Assembly: GCF_037975245.1 (NCBI RefSeq)
Contig: NC_092564.1
Coordinates: 26,095,484-26,159,483 of the forward strand
Direction of reading: 5' to 3'
Origin: Apostichopus japonicus
Lineage: Eukaryota; Echinodermata; Holothuroidea; Aspidochirotida; Stichopodidae
DNA: 64,000 nt
Both the position numbers and the translations under genes were made by a program. Position 1 is the stretch's first letter, and every line of letters starts with the position of its first letter. The notes beneath the pieces are model-generated. The model did no database searches and was not told the origin of the DNA. It was given only the letters and a program-made list of their open reading frames with translations. Of this stretch, positions 43,052 to 56,841 are shown piece by piece.

Positions 43052-43414
43052 CCATAGGCGTAAGAGGCTGGGGGCTGCAGCCCCCCCAACCAAAAATTTT
43101 TGTGAAAATTTGGGCAATATGCTGAGAATTTTTCAGGCACCTACTGAAAGAAAAATAATTTGCAATGTGTTTTTCAATGGTTAAACTTATCATTATTATT
43201 GTAACCACTTCCCCAAAAATTCTAACCAATATTGTAGGGTAATAACACAGAAAATGATTGTATGTTATTGGCATGTGATGTAATAACCGATGAATGCCTA
43301 TATGATATGCACATTAACATGTTGAATGTGCGCTGAGCGTGCGAAAAAGTTTGGTTATATTTTTCGGGCAAATCGTTACAGCCCCCCAAATCAAATTAGG
43401 CTCCCTACGCCTAT
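43052..43414. mobile_element. Non-autonomous hAT-like element, copy 2, 363 bp
   Basis: Inverted relative of the element at 34658-35267, with ends CATAGGCGTAAGAGG and CTCCCTACGCCTAT. It is flanked by the exact 8-bp duplication CATACCAC (43044-43051 and 43415-43422). It starts 64 bases after the fucosyltransferase stop codon. The first AATAAA I see downstream of it is at 43424-43429, so the element probably forms most of that gene's 3' UTR. Confidence 0.85.
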
Positions 43415-43429
43415 CATACCACCAATAAA

Positions 43430-46400
43430 TGGCAATCCATCATTAGTCTTTCCTATTGCTAGTTGAATATCCCATTACAGAAGAAAAGGACTATAGTTAC
43501 AGAAGTGCAGTGGTATATGTAAAATTGTTTGCACATGTCTTCCTTTTGTGATTTTGGGAGTAATACTTTAGCAAAATTTGAACATGTTTGCTGACGATGC
43601 CATTATCAAACACCTATGTCTGTTTTTGACATTTAAAAAGTTTCATTTAAACCTCAACAATTTCATCAATTAATAATTCTCACTTAAGATTATCTATTAA
43701 CAAAACATTCTAAACTATTGTGCTTTTATCAGAGGTTTTTCTTATAATGATGTTTATTTTCCTACTGCATTTTGTATACTCATGATACTCGAAATAGACT
43801 CTGTGTTTATACAGGTTCTTGCAAAAGAAATATTTTGTAAACAAACACTTATATTGAGACAAAGTAGTATTAAAAAAAAATCAGTGTCAATGTGTTATAA
43901 TTATAGTACCTTTTGCAATTGGAGGAGTATAAACCACCATAACATGTAACAATATTCTAGCATAAGCTAGTGTTGTTATGACGTGCAAACCACTTCCTTG
44001 TAGAAAAGTCATTTGTAACAAGGTCATATTGCACTGTTCCCCCGCAAAATTTGATCACATGGTCTACCCAGTACGCAGCCATTCTCGGAAGGAGTCATAG
44101 GGCTTTCTCGGAACATCTGCGATATTTTCTTGATTTTTGTTTTCTTAAACAAGAAATAGCATGTCATGAATTAATTCCATTCAGTGGGTGGGATGATGAA
44201 TTGTGAATTTTTGTGGACGATATTTTTTTTGCGATGCGCCTTGCAAACTTATGCAAAAACTTGAAGGAAAAAAACCCTGCATTAAGAGGGTACGTATTCC
44301 GAAGGCTGAAGATGATGGAAAAATGATGGATTTTTCTGCATCATTAGGTCAGACATCACCTCCTTGAATGCCTATATGATTATTATTATTATTTTTTTCT
44401 TCTTCAAATTTGGTGATATTTGTTTTATACATCCAAAAAAATCACGGTTATTTTTGGCTATAAAGCCTAGTTGCCAGAGATTGTGATAGAGAAACTCAGA
44501 AATTTCGAAAGAAAATATGTCGAGAATATATAGTCGACATACGGACATAAAAATCCGAAGCCAAAATAGACGTAATTGATCACTTTGCCTTTCCTGAAGC
44601 ACCATACATAAATCATCTATAATATTCGTCTTTGGATGAACCACAAAGCAAACCAGTTCTGCACGCCCTTGCCCCACTGCCCCCCCCCTACCCCTCGCAG
44701 ATAGCTCAGTCACTGATATACACATATCCTTATTGTTACAACAGTGCTGAAGGCTCCAATGGTAAGTACTTTTCTGAATGTTAATATATCCCAGTGAAGT
44801 AAAAATGCCATACAGAAAGCTATTGACAAATTTATGCTTGATAAAATTTGAGCCTAAATGACCATTAGTAGCCTTTTAGCATATCTAAGGGTAAAAGTGA
44901 TGAACTGTTATGGGCCTTCTGCAAAATAATATCCTTCCCGTCTCTCTCTTTCCTACCATTTCAGCCTTAATCTTCCCCTGCCAGCTAGCCTACTTCCAAA
45001 GTCCCCAACCACGCCCGCCCTCCTCGGTCATCTTGTCCACCCCACCTCTTCAGCCTTCTCTCCCTCAAACATTTTTCTGTCGTTTCAATCGTCAAAAAGT
45101 AGCTTGGCCCTGAGAATTATTTTATATCACAGTTCACTAAGTCAACTTTCGGAGTAAAGCAGGAATTTGGTTCATGTGAAACTTCTCGCTCGGGCAGCTT
45201 TCCCGGTGAAAAAGAAAGACAACCATTGGAAAAAAAACTACTCCACCCAAATTAGAGGGCGTCCTTTAATGTTCTGGAATCACCCGATGTATATCGTATT
45301 CCTAAGCAAACAGTATCCCCCTCTTTTTGGTTTTGATAAAACTTGTCATGAACATTATAGTTTTGCTAAGACAATTATAGTAACTGTATCATATCAAAGC
45401 CATCCATTCTTTGTCCTTTTATCCTTAACTACGAAGTTACATTTTCAAGATAAACGTATACATTACAAGTTTGCTATCTTTGACCATTACGCGTCATTGT
45501 ACATGGTAAGGCTGGCGGGCGGGATACGCGACAAATGTATACATATGAACAAAATTTCTATAGGGTTATATAACACCTCGCATGTACATTGTTGGATTAT
45601 CCATATTTTACAAGATCGCTCTTCTGTTTCAACTTGGGTACTATTCAAGTTATTTCCACCGAGATGATACTTTGTTTTGAATTTTAAACGTATCAAATTT
45701 TCTCTTTGTTGCTTCGTGGATCCTGCTCCTTTGCGAAACCTCAACCTAGCCTTCTTTGATAGTACCACTCCAGTGTCAATAACATTACTGATGATGATTA
45801 ACGTTAGGACAGCGTTGTTGTTATATTATTACTAGGCTAGGCCTACGTTGTTCCCTTTCAGTTGGTTGATTTGACATTACAGTTCAAAAGTAACCTTACT
45901 TAATTAAGATTACTGGACATTGCAGACAGTATTCAGTCTATTCTATTTGGTTTAGAAGATCTAGCCTCTTGGTAAGTTTGTCAAAAGTGCTACCTGAACT
46001 CGCCTGAGACAAGATTAGTCAAAGTTAGGCACTAGGAGCCTAAGTGTAACTTATTATTAGTATAGCATTAGGTCTAACAATACTCTAACTTGAATTAAAT
46101 AGCTAAACCACAGACAACTGGTCTGCTGTACTCGTAATTTTCAATTTGCCAGTGTATGTATACCAAGAGAGAAGAACTCTACTCTGAGTATGCCCATTGG
46201 TAAGATTTTATGAAAGCTAAGATGATGAGTTTGTGGCATGAAAACTTTCTTTTGTCAGCCACTAGTCAAGTCTAAATAAGGCTTCGCTTCTTGCATAATT
46301 TCTTTCATACATGTTAGCATTTCACTGAGAAATAGAAGGCCTACAATATCAATTTAGACGTACGCAAGTAAACTTTATACTTGCCGGGCTGCATCATTGG

Positions 46401-46570
46401 TAGCAATTTGGAACTACCCCATTCAAAACTCTTTAGCAAAGAACACAAGTTATTTGAAAATCCACCATACGTAGGTGACAGGTTGCATTTCCAATAGTGG
46501 ACCTCTAGACCGATTAACAAAACCACCAGATTTGTGATGTTCTTGAGAATAAGCTGAGGAATGTACATAA
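43430..46570. other. Gene-poor interval
   Basis: AT-rich sequence without a recognised gene. The largest frames (45167-45667 plus, 166 codons; 45487-45768 minus, 93 codons, open further upstream) overlap each other and have no familiar motif. The minus frame is rich in Arg/Lys and could be a gene or retroelement remnant. Confidence 0.4.
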
Positions 46571-46834
46571 GACAATGGATGATTCTGGAGATGAAAAAGC
46601 CAATGATAGGGAACGGAATGTTTCTGGCTCAGCAAGTAAGTCATTTCAATTGTACCCTGTTTACTCTTATGTGGATCAAAGACCATTCTTGTGAAATTGA
46701 TTAAGGAACAAGAATGCCAAAATGGAAGGAAGAAAGGGGCGTACTGTTCCTGTTAATGACCACTGTAATTGCGAGGAACAGCCCAACAATTTTCTCCCTG
46801 GTACCCCATGGCCCTATTTTTTCACACTATTTAG

Positions 46835-46987
46835 GATAACGGTTATGCGGCATCCTGCAAAGATGCAATCCCTCAGAGGGGGTTCATTGCTGTTGCTGCA
46901 AAGTTTACAGGATTGGATGCATTGGGTTTCAATGATATTGTAGCACCAAAACCAGTCCTGCCAGCAGGCTGTGTTTTACAAACATAG
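46835..46987 (+). CDS. Unrecognised candidate terminal exon
   Basis: After an acceptor-like 'cacactatttag', a 50-codon frame reads DNGYAASCKDAIPQRGFIAV, then AAKFTGLDALGFNDI and APKPVLPAGC before a TAG. Its composition looks protein-like, but I do not know the family. A possible upstream exon is MDDSGDEKANDRERNVSGSA from about 46576, ending at donor GCAA/gtaagt. The link between them is untested and the phases do not close directly. Confidence 0.2.
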   Translation, partial: DNGYAASCKDAIPQRGFIAVAAKFTGLDALGFNDIVAPKPVLPAGCVLQT

Positions 46988-46999
46988 GCAGCTGTACAA

Positions 47000-49900
47000 A
47001 TTTTTCTTTTCCCAAAATAGATGGGAGAAGAAATAGGGAGAATTGGGAGAAAATATGCTAAACCAGCCAAAAGCCAGTAAAAACCAAGATGTTAAGAAAC
47101 CCTTTGGGGTTTGAACAGACCACAAATTTAGCTTCCTGAGAACATTTATAACAGATCTTTGGAAGCAAAAGAATGCTTCAAGAACACAACTGCATTATTT
47201 AAAGCATTTTATACAATTATTTCCCAAAATATGAAGGTTGGATTTTCTTCATAGTTATATTTCCAGAAGCCATACTGATTTCAATTTCTTATGATATAAT
47301 CCACACAACATCTTCTAAGCAGTAAGCACCTTCGCTCTATACCGTGTAGAGAATGATAGCTGACCAGTATTCTCCCTAGCAATGGACATCCCTAGTGATT
47401 GCTCAATTTCTGATCATGCCACCCAAAAGTGTCTAGAAGCACCAGCTATAATATGGTTGGAAAGAGTTTTCTTTTGAATGGATGTGGTATCAGGCCCTTT
47501 AGGGGTGGGGGGAGGGGTAGATGTTTGACAGGGTGAAGTGAAGTGCTCAGGGTTTAAGAGCAACACACCATACTGTAGTATGCTGTATTCTGATAGATCT
47601 ATAACTACAGTAGCTAAGGTCATGGTGTGTACAGTTCAACTGTGTGTACTGATCAATATTAATGGAGACAGGTAAGTGTCATGCCAAGTGCTGTAAATGC
47701 CCAAAGAAAGACATGGGCTACTAGATCTTAAGCAAAGCTTTGTACTTTGAGGTCTTTTGTAAGTTTCAAAATTCATGTCATTTGAAAAATATATGAATCA
47801 ACTACATACTGTTCACATTGACCATTGGATAAATTAACTTAATCATGATTTGGTTTGGTCACTGAATGATATTAAATTACTTTATGTAAGATCTGTAATT
47901 TATTTTGCTTTCTCACTTACCAATCTCCTCACAACTGCTGCACCATAACTTTTCCGTGTCCAGATGGAGAAATTGACTGGGAAGATTATCAACAAATTTT
48001 GAAAGATTGCATCCTAATGTAATTGCTGTAGTTAAAAAAGTGGCAGGGAAAGGTATCCAAGAGAAAACAACATGCAAAGTGGGTGGGTAAATATACAAAT
48101 ATGGCAAAATGAAAACTCTGAAGGTAGTAAACATTTTGCATGTACTGCTAGTATTCTAATAATGAATAAATAAATAAATAATATAAAATATTCTGCCAGG
48201 TACAGATTTATTAAAAAAAAAAATTCACTTTCACTTATTCTTTCTCCTCACAACAACTGCATCCTTTCTACCTGGCTAATCTGCCTAGAGTGACCTGGTA
48301 ACCTTTGACAAAGAGTACAATATAAAGTTTATACTAATATTGTTTAAGTTACTACTTGTTTAAAATAGAATTGTGACATGTACTGTATGAAATATATACA
48401 CATGGATAATTATAAAAATAAGCTGGCAGGACTGCAGTTGTTTATCAATGTTCACTATATTTGAACACGTCCTGACCTTCTGTAGAAGTCAGAAACTTTG
48501 TAAATTTCACGCCTGTCAAGAACAGTATGGAATTGGAATACATGTGTTAAATATAGATTCAACAGTGCATTGGCCAGTATGTGTACACAATTGTGATTTA
48601 ACTTTGGCAGCTTATGGTTACCATTAGTAATGTTATTGTATGGTACACATCTGACACCTTTGTACTGTACATACTGTCCTGTACTGCACTGTAATGAATA
48701 ATTTAGTACTGTACAGTTAGTCAGTGCAGTACAGTACAGTACAGTTAAATGAGTCTTGGATAAGAAGGTAATAATCTGAAGTTGAGGAAATGTTAAAATT
48801 TCCACTTCTTCCACCCTATCTTTCCCCTTCCTCTGCCCCTTCCCCTTCCCCTCCCTGGCTTATAAATTACTTGTGATGATTGGATGCATAGATCTTTTAG
48901 TCAAGGCACATGTAGTTTCAAATTTCATGTAGACAGAACTGTCCAAGTTTGAAAATTCTGTGTTTACAATGTTGTAGGACCTACTGTACCATTGAACTGA
49001 TATTTTGGAGCCTCCATGTACAGTACTGTCGTTACATCAAGGTTTTCTCTGATTCCACCTGAAGTATTAGACTGAATAACTCAAACAAGAAACTCTTAAT
49101 AGGAAACCTGGGTAGATATTACCTACAGTAGTACAGTACCAGACTACCAGTACATACAGTACAGTATCATTGTTTAGTCTGGTATTGATAGGAAAACTTA
49201 CTGTACAAGTACAGTGGTGTATTGTAAATGTATTATTAAATTGTGAAGTGAGGGTTTTAGATATCCAGCAGCTGATATGATCAGTAAATTTATATTTAGT
49301 TACTCAAGTAACAGTGCTATTGCATCAGTAAAAATGACATTACAATATGGAACTTCAATTGTGAAGTGAGGTTTTTCGATTTCCAGCTCAGCTGATATCA
49401 GTAAATTTATATTTGGTATCACAAGTAGCAGTGCTATTGCATGAATAGAAATAACATTAAAATATGGAATATGGAACATTGAAATATGAAATATGGAACA
49501 TTAAAATATGAAAAAGTAGACAAAAAAACCTGTTTCTCCTTTCTCTTTAATTACCAAAGTTACGGTGCCACAAAATAGCCTCATGTAGTAAAAGTTTTTA
49601 CAAGTTTCACGTTCCAAGAATACAGCATTAATAGTACTAGTATCAATAAACTGTAAATAGTTAACAGTATAGACCGTAATATTAGTGATAAAAGAAGTAA
49701 AAAGATGGCCTTATTATAATGAACACATACATTACAGATTTACAGTCATAAATTTACAATTAATATGACCTCACTGAGGTTTGACTTGCAAATTAGTGTT
49801 AGCAAAGCTACTGTATGAATAGTCTCTTTAGTCTACTGTGTACTGTGTATCATTTAATGTGATGTTCTGAATAACATGATACTTTTAAGTTTCTAGTTCT

Positions 49901-52515
49901 AAAGATGAAGTACCTACAAAAGGTATCACAATGACTTAGCGATTGAAATGGTATGTAGTATGTAAAGTATATTCATTATTCAGTAGGTTAATATGCCAGG
50001 AAGGAGGCAGTGGTGGTGGAACGAGGGTAGGGGCAGGGGAGTGGGTCCTGGTGTGAGGGGTGAGACCGTGAGAGGAAGTGACTTGGTGGGATGGTTTTGC
50101 ATAATTTATTGCATAATTTTGCATAATTTATCAAAGGTCTTAAGCTTCTTTCAGCTATTCAGTACTGTACTTTTTCAGTCAGGTGCAGAGAGGAAGCCAG
50201 GAAGGTATTCAGTGCACAGGGTACAGTAGTTGTGAAAACTTTCTCAACAATACAGTATATAACTTAAGTACTGTACATACTGTAATAGTTCAACTTTATG
50301 TCAGCCTGAAATTTGTTGTTTTGGGTTTTTTATTTTATGTCAAATGTCATTACTGGAATACTGGTAACATAGAGTAGACCGTAAAAGTTTTCAGATGCTG
50401 AATGATATATACAGTACAGTATATACACAGTTCATTTCACATCTTTGCTACTACTAAGTAAGTACTACTACTATGCTCTCTGTAATTCATTGTTCGGTCA
50501 GTGTTACCAGGGAGTTGTTCCATAACATCTGCCTGGTACCTTACCCGACAATGATGTAACTTTGCTTTGCAACTTAATTACTTTTATTTTAACACATACG
50601 TTGAAAACAGAAAAAATGGGTTTTGTTCTCCGAGTGTAATGTAGCCTGATATTTACTGTACGTACAGACATACCTGTATACACAACCAGTCTACGACGGG
50701 GCAGATAATTACATTTAAGCAATATATCGTAAATATATAGTAAGTAAAGCAGAGGCAATAAGTACAGTGGAAATGCTATAGGAAGTTGTTGTGGACGTGT
50801 TCAGTCAGGGGGAATAAAGACATTAATGTACGTAGCACTCTAAATATACTAAGTGCAGATGGTAACACACTTTACAGAGCTTAATCTTCAATAATATTTG
50901 TACAAGAATCTGCCATCTGAAGTGGATGAGAGAGGATGATTAGAGTAGTAGAGATTGAGATTTACGTAAGATTCATTACACACACACACACATGTACAGT
51001 ATGCCACCATAGAGATGAATAGTCACCAGTGTGTCTGTTGATTGTGTACTGTGTACAAATTCCATTCCTGATCTAGGCAAGGAATTAAAACTAAGATATT
51101 TACATCACCAGTTCACCTCCCTTCTCTCTCATATACTGTCTCCTCTCTGACAATGTACAGTACTGTGTCTAAGGTATTATGTTGAAATGAAATGAGTTTT
51201 GTAGGTCTTTTTTGTGTGTGTGTATAAAATGGAATTAGGAAAGGAATGTAATGTTTGTCTTGATATATTTGTGTAAAAGTATTCTTGATCTTAACCTCAG
51301 TATTTAGAAATGCATGTTGAAACATGTACTATACCAGTTCAGTTGGAAAAATGTACAGAAAATGTGTTGACAAATTTGTGCCACATTAACTTTTTGGTAC
51401 CATCACAAAATGGTAGAGCTACAATCTAACAGTCAACATACCTGTATCATTTTAACAATACATGTGTCATTTTAAAAATAAGGATTTCAATCAAATTCTT
51501 GACGTCCATGTCACCATCTCAGAACTAACCAGTCTTGACAGATCTGTGTATGTAGTTCAAGAAGTCTTAGTAATTCAAATTTAAAATGTAATGACTCACA
51601 GTACTCAAGTCATATATGTTGAGTTAGTAATCTGAGTCAGACCCCTCAATCATGTGACTGACCCTGGACGAAGGATGGTAAATAACCACAATAACAAGCA
51701 ACATAGCAACAGCAATTGTTATTTTAATATTCATGTTTGCTTTCATATGAATCCATCAAAAAAAGAAAGGAAAAGTATGTATGTACAAACAGAAGTAAGA
51801 ACAAAAAAAAACAGTATTAAAAGTTCAGAAAGCCAATAAAAAAGTCGAAAGAATGTAAACAAAAATGTAACAAAAGCATCATAAAAGTGAAGATTGTACG
51901 GTAAACAAGAAAGCCTTTTGGCAATTGAGGCATATTTCTGAAGAATGAAAATTTCATGCTTAAGTTTTGAAACATCGAAGAGAATGGGAGTTTTGCTATA
52001 GATTTACTGCATGTCATAGTATTTGCCGGTTCAGTGATTTGAAAACTGGGAATTTGTGTTCACTTGATATATTGTAGAAGAGAACAAGATAGTAAACTGT
52101 ACAGTAACAAATGCTTGGTAATGTACAACTGTACTGAGCCCTGTACTGTGCTGCATTGACTACGGCACCCAATGTTGTTCTTACAGTACAACAGTACTAC
52201 AGTACTGTATATACAGTCTTACCTGCATTAGTGTACACTGTTTGATATGCATGCACAGTGTACCCAAAAGTTAATTAAGTTAATGTTCTGTCAAGGTACA
52301 GTAATACAGTGCATATCATTGAGTGAAATTGTGTACATGCTTCCACATAGTAGTATCATAATAGGAAATTTTTTTATTTCCATTTGTACAAATTTGTAAC
52401 TTTAGTGTAATTTGCCTATTTTTTTTTTTTTTTGGGTGACCTGTTTTTGTTTCCCTTTTTTTCTTTCTTTTTCCAATGGTTAATTCATAAGTGCGAAAAA
52501 GGTCCATTTACATAA
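47000..52515. other. Gene-poor interval rich in TACAGTA/TACTGTA words
   Basis: No coding sequence is recognised. The words TACAGTA, TACTGTA and GTACAGTAC recur densely, e.g. 48655-48745, 49010-49215, 50160-50430 and 52080-52320. A diverged 118-bp tandem duplication lies at about 49241-49475. Another piece of the tgacctttgacct-type repeat is at 48240-48310. Confidence 0.45.
49241..49475. repeat. 118-bp tandem duplication, diverged
   Basis: TTGTGAAGTGAGG begins at 49241 and again at 49359. Both copies share 'atcagtaaatttatattt' and 'cagtgctattgcat' with scattered differences. Confidence 0.75.
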
Positions 52516-52886
52516 GGGTCTGTTCACGTTAAAGCGCCCAAATTAGCATAAATGGCATTTGGAGCATTGTGACAAAATAATTAGAGATTCTAGAGATACA
52601 AATATTATCCCCATGGAGAGAGTCCACCTAGCTGTACCTACCATAGCATAGACAATTTCCTGAGATATGCATATATATATGCTATACTCCCAGAGGTGCC
52701 GAAATGTGGACGGAAAATGTTGCCGTTTTCAAACTGCACTATTTGTACTTCGAGCTATTCTCAACTCCAAAAGTGGATTGCTCCAAATTTTGTCAGGATT
52801 GAACTTTGTGGCTATAGGTTCCCTCTCATAAATATTTCAGAAAATTTCATCCATGAAATTGCGAATTATTGCAAAACCGGACCAGT

Positions 52887-53492
52887 GTTTCGGACATCAC
52901 TTTTTCCGTCCACATTTATACACCAATTTGTGAGTGGCGTAGTTTGGGGTGAAATAACAAATGTTGAAAGTGGTGTGCTTTTTCGATACTGTCATAGTTG
53001 TATCAAATAAAATATATATCAGATGCATGTCTATTCAGCCACATTTTACTACACGATAAAGTTAAACAACATGCAAAATGTTTCCGTCCACATTTTGGTG
53101 ATGTCCGAAACATGAAGCAACTAATATATGAAGTATGTTAAAACCCACAAGACTATTTTGTTACTCTAATTAAAGCATAAGTACTCCCTCAACTACAGTA
53201 TGTACATGACACATTTCCACTCATCCGTTTTGATTTTATAAACATTTCAATTTTTCCGTCCATGTGTGTGATGTCCGAAACACCAGTGATGTCCGAAACA
53301 AGTTTTAATTAATATTGCTTTATATTGCTTGAAAAAAAGACACAATAGATGAGCACTTCATATATTATGACAAGTTCTATTGTTACAAACATACATACTG
53401 CACTACTCAAAACTTTTTCCATCTTTATCAAATATTATAGCAAAATAACCTTAAAAGTATGTTTCGGACATCACCATGTGTTTCGGACATCA
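52887..53492. repeat. Left cluster of the TGATGTCCGAAAC motif
   Basis: Exact copies: 53099-53111, 53269-53281 and 53287-53299 on plus; 52887-52899, 53461-53473 and 53480-53492 on minus. A companion word TTTCCGTCCAC occurs at 52903-52913 and 53081-53091, in a changed form near 53252, and reversed at 52706-52716. Likely protein-binding sites of the mobile element. Confidence 0.85.
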
Positions 53493-55546
53493 CTTTTGTG
53501 AATCCAACATATTGTAAAACAGCACTAGTTTCAACTGAATGATTCAATTGGTTGATTTCAGTGTGCTAGAATACACTAAGATCCTACAACAGAATGCTTC
53601 TTAACTTTTGGTGTCATGTGACCAACATGTATTCATCTTTTGATGACTTGTGACAAGTCTAAAATGATATTCTACATATTTGGGTATGAATGTTACTGGG
53701 AACATCAAATTACTTGGATTTTTCTAGAACTGACATCATTAACACTACAATTTTCCATCATTTAGTACTGAAGAAGTAAAAAAACCGTTTAGTGAATTTT
53801 TTTCTGACATAACATTGAACAGGATGCCATCACAGTATACAGTACATTAGAAAGTAATGCTGTAATTGTCTAAGCTATAGCAGAATCAAGCTATTTGTCA
53901 CAACCATAGAAAGCCTATTTATAGGCTAGAAGAACTACATCAAAGGGCACGTGGGTACCATGCATGGACTGTCATGTGATGTGTTCCAGCTTCCATGGCG
54001 GTACCAATTTGATATTTCCCAATATCATATTGAGAATTGTAAAGTTAATTACACACAATTGGAATAGGCCTAGACGAGTTTTGTAGCACAGTAGCTCATG
54101 TTTCTATCACATCGGTCTACAGCATAGTATGTCAACGTCACTTTGGAAAACTGAACACCGTTCAGTGTCGTCTGTCGCTCTATATGTATGGAATCAGTGT
54201 GAATCTATAACACCCTATGTCAGAGCAGTTTAACTGTTGATGGTAACTTGATGGTTGTCAAGAAAAGCTACCAGTACTTTGGGAAGATGTTAGCTAAGTA
54301 GTAGGACCGTGGAACGTTTCTGGTGATCTAACCTATAAATGTTGGTCAACGACTATAACTATAATGTTAAGGTACGACATTGCTAGGTAACTGTGTGTTG
54401 TCTGCTGCTAGAAGCCCAAATATACATTTACTGTACTAGTTAGTAAATCACAATGGGCAATGTGGAGATTAATGCCGTATATCAGATTATTAGTACCACC
54501 CTGGAACACATTACAGTACATGACCCTCTTTGACTGGTACGCGGATTTACTGTGTGATGAAACCTCCAGGTTTACTCGATGGTGTCAACAGTAATAATAT
54601 ACACAGAGTGGTGCATCATGCATGACCATGTTTTCATTCCGATTTGCTTCAGAGCTTTAGTGATATGTATACAGATATTTATCATTATGAAACTTAAGGA
54701 TAAAGCTGAACAATTTGCTGAGCTGCTGTATACCATAACATCTACAGTAGGCCTTATACTTAAATGTAAGTTTAGGCCATAAGCTTAAATAATAACAATC
54801 TTACAAAGTAAATCATTTAATTCATATGTGACAAGGAGTATTTGTACAAACCATGTAATACTTGTTTTTCACATTATAATAGCCAAGGCATAATGATGAA
54901 TAGATAAAGAAGGATATTTAAACTAGTATTTATAGTACTACTAGTATAGGGTACTACTGTTGCTTAGCTGGGCCAGTGGAAGCAATCTTCAACATTGGCA
55001 GATCCAGCTCAAAGGTGCATGGGGAGGGGGTGGGAGCGGGTGGGTACCATTTGAAGGGGTGCAAAATAGTTGTTATTGCTGACATTACAAAATAGGACCA
55101 AGCATTCTAGTGGAGTTTAGGATATGATAATCCGGTCCTCCCCTCTGAAAATTGTTTAAATAGTAGACTCAATGATACTAGCTACAATTGACAGGTGGGT
55201 GCCAAATTAGCTACAGTATGTAGGGATGTCACCTGTGTACATCTGTATATTTATTAAATGGTAAATATTTGCTGTTTGTTATTGCAGACTTCATCTAGGT
55301 AATGATGGAAAATGTGGAAACCGTAAAAGTTAAAAAGAATTCTATAACCCTTTTGGGGGAAAAATTTCTTTACAGTCAATAATAATACCATTTTCTGCAA
55401 AATAATGTATAAGTTGATGTTTCTGGGAAGTGTTGGTGTATGCTGGCCAATGCAAATGGTATGCTGGACAGGTAACGAATGTGGTGAAGCAGAGATTAAC
55501 TTTATGCAAATGGTGATCAATGAATGGTCACTATGTGGAGTGTTAT

Positions 55547-55770
55547 GGAGTGTTAGCTCAGTGGTTAACGCCGGTGCCTTTCAATCATAAGGTCCTGAGT
55601 TTGTGTCACTCCAAGATCAATGTATGTCGTCAAGTTACAGAGTTGTTGACAATTGACAATTCATAATCATGGTCGTTAAATATGAATCTAAGAGACTGAC
55701 TTCGGTCAGCTTGCGGCTTTGATATAAAGCCAATGATGGCTTCTTCGCGAGTTCCTGCTTGCAGGAGGAT
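55547..55770 (+). mobile_element. tRNA-derived SINE inside the 4.85-kb element
   Basis: Begins 'ggagtgttagctcagtggtt' (A box at about 55554-55566) with a degraded B box near 55591-55603 ('ggtcctgagtttg'), then a body ending 'gttcctgcttgcaggagg'. The head resembles a tRNA but does not fold cleanly, so it is a SINE rather than a functional gene. Confidence 0.65.
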
Positions 55771-56221
55771 CTAAACTACATGTGTGTATTCTGGATATGT
55801 ATGAATTGAGTATACATGTAGTAAACAGTGATAATTCATTAACATTAAATGGGGTTATCATTTACACCAAGCCTTCAGATTTTCACTTATCACCTATCTT
55901 TTCACCTATCGGCTCTGTCCAGATGTTCAATTTGAAATATGTGCCTCAGGGCATTTGTTTTCCCAAGAATTTACAGTGCCATTATTTTTCAGTCCACCTT
56001 GTTGATTTTCCAGTCTATGGTGTTTTAATAAACTGCATTCCCTCAAAAATTCATAATATCTAGTGTACAGTAAATCTGCTACTGTCTGACTGTTGTGTAT
56101 ATTTTGAAGCAGACTTTTGTTGCTTGAACAGGTTTGAATAGCAAAAATATTACTTCATATTGTTGTTACCTGCTGAAATATGTATTATTGTTATGCAGTT
56201 TTGTGAACATTTTTTCCAAGG

Positions 56222-56841
56222 TGATGTCCGAAACATTCAGTGATGTCTGAAACGCTCATTAAGTAACTTTTAATGAACACTGAGGATTTGAACTATAATA
56301 AGTTCAAAACTGTCATTATACCTTGAAGGTAGCTTGTCAACAACAAAGACCCCTTTGTTACAAATTTAACTTTTGATATGATATGCATTGTGTAGAAAAC
56401 ATTACAGTGATGTCCTAATACAGTTGTGGTGATGTCCGAAACATAGTCCAAGACAGTCTTATGCAAATCTATAAAACAAGTGTTTGCATTTTTCATTATT
56501 TCAAGTGAATTTGATGCTGTTTGTTAGCATCACATATTGTGATGTACAGTACTGATATATATTGCTAAATATTAACAAGCATGGCCTTCGTTTAAAAATT
56601 GTCTTGATGATCACTTGGATCACTTGTATCCCTTTTCTTTGTTTTGAACTTGGAACCTAGGAAGGGTCCATATCTCTTTTGGTACGGGTATCAACTTACT
56701 AAAATGCTTTTCTATTCATTATTATTGCCATTAAATGAACATCATTTGGTCTATTACTAAATATTAGGTTTAATATATTAGGTAAACCATTGGTGGGTGA
56801 TGTCCGAAACGAGATCATTTTGGAGGGGTGATGTCCGAAAC
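56222..56841 (+). repeat. Right cluster of the TGATGTCCGAAAC motif
   Basis: Exact copies at 56222-56234, 56430-56442, 56798-56810 and 56829-56841, all on plus. A one-mismatch copy lies at 56241-56253 and a decayed one near 56408. Confidence 0.85.

Noticed and set aside
45167-45667. 166-codon plus-strand frame
   Set aside because: No motif, no splice or promoter support, and composition rich in His/Tyr/Phe/Ile as expected of translated AT-rich non-coding DNA.
52696-53010. 104-codon frame in the 4.85-kb element
   Set aside because: It spans the repeated motifs (its residues partly derive from them) and shows no transposase signature.
55547-55612. Functional tRNA gene
   Set aside because: B box and stems are degraded and a SINE body follows.
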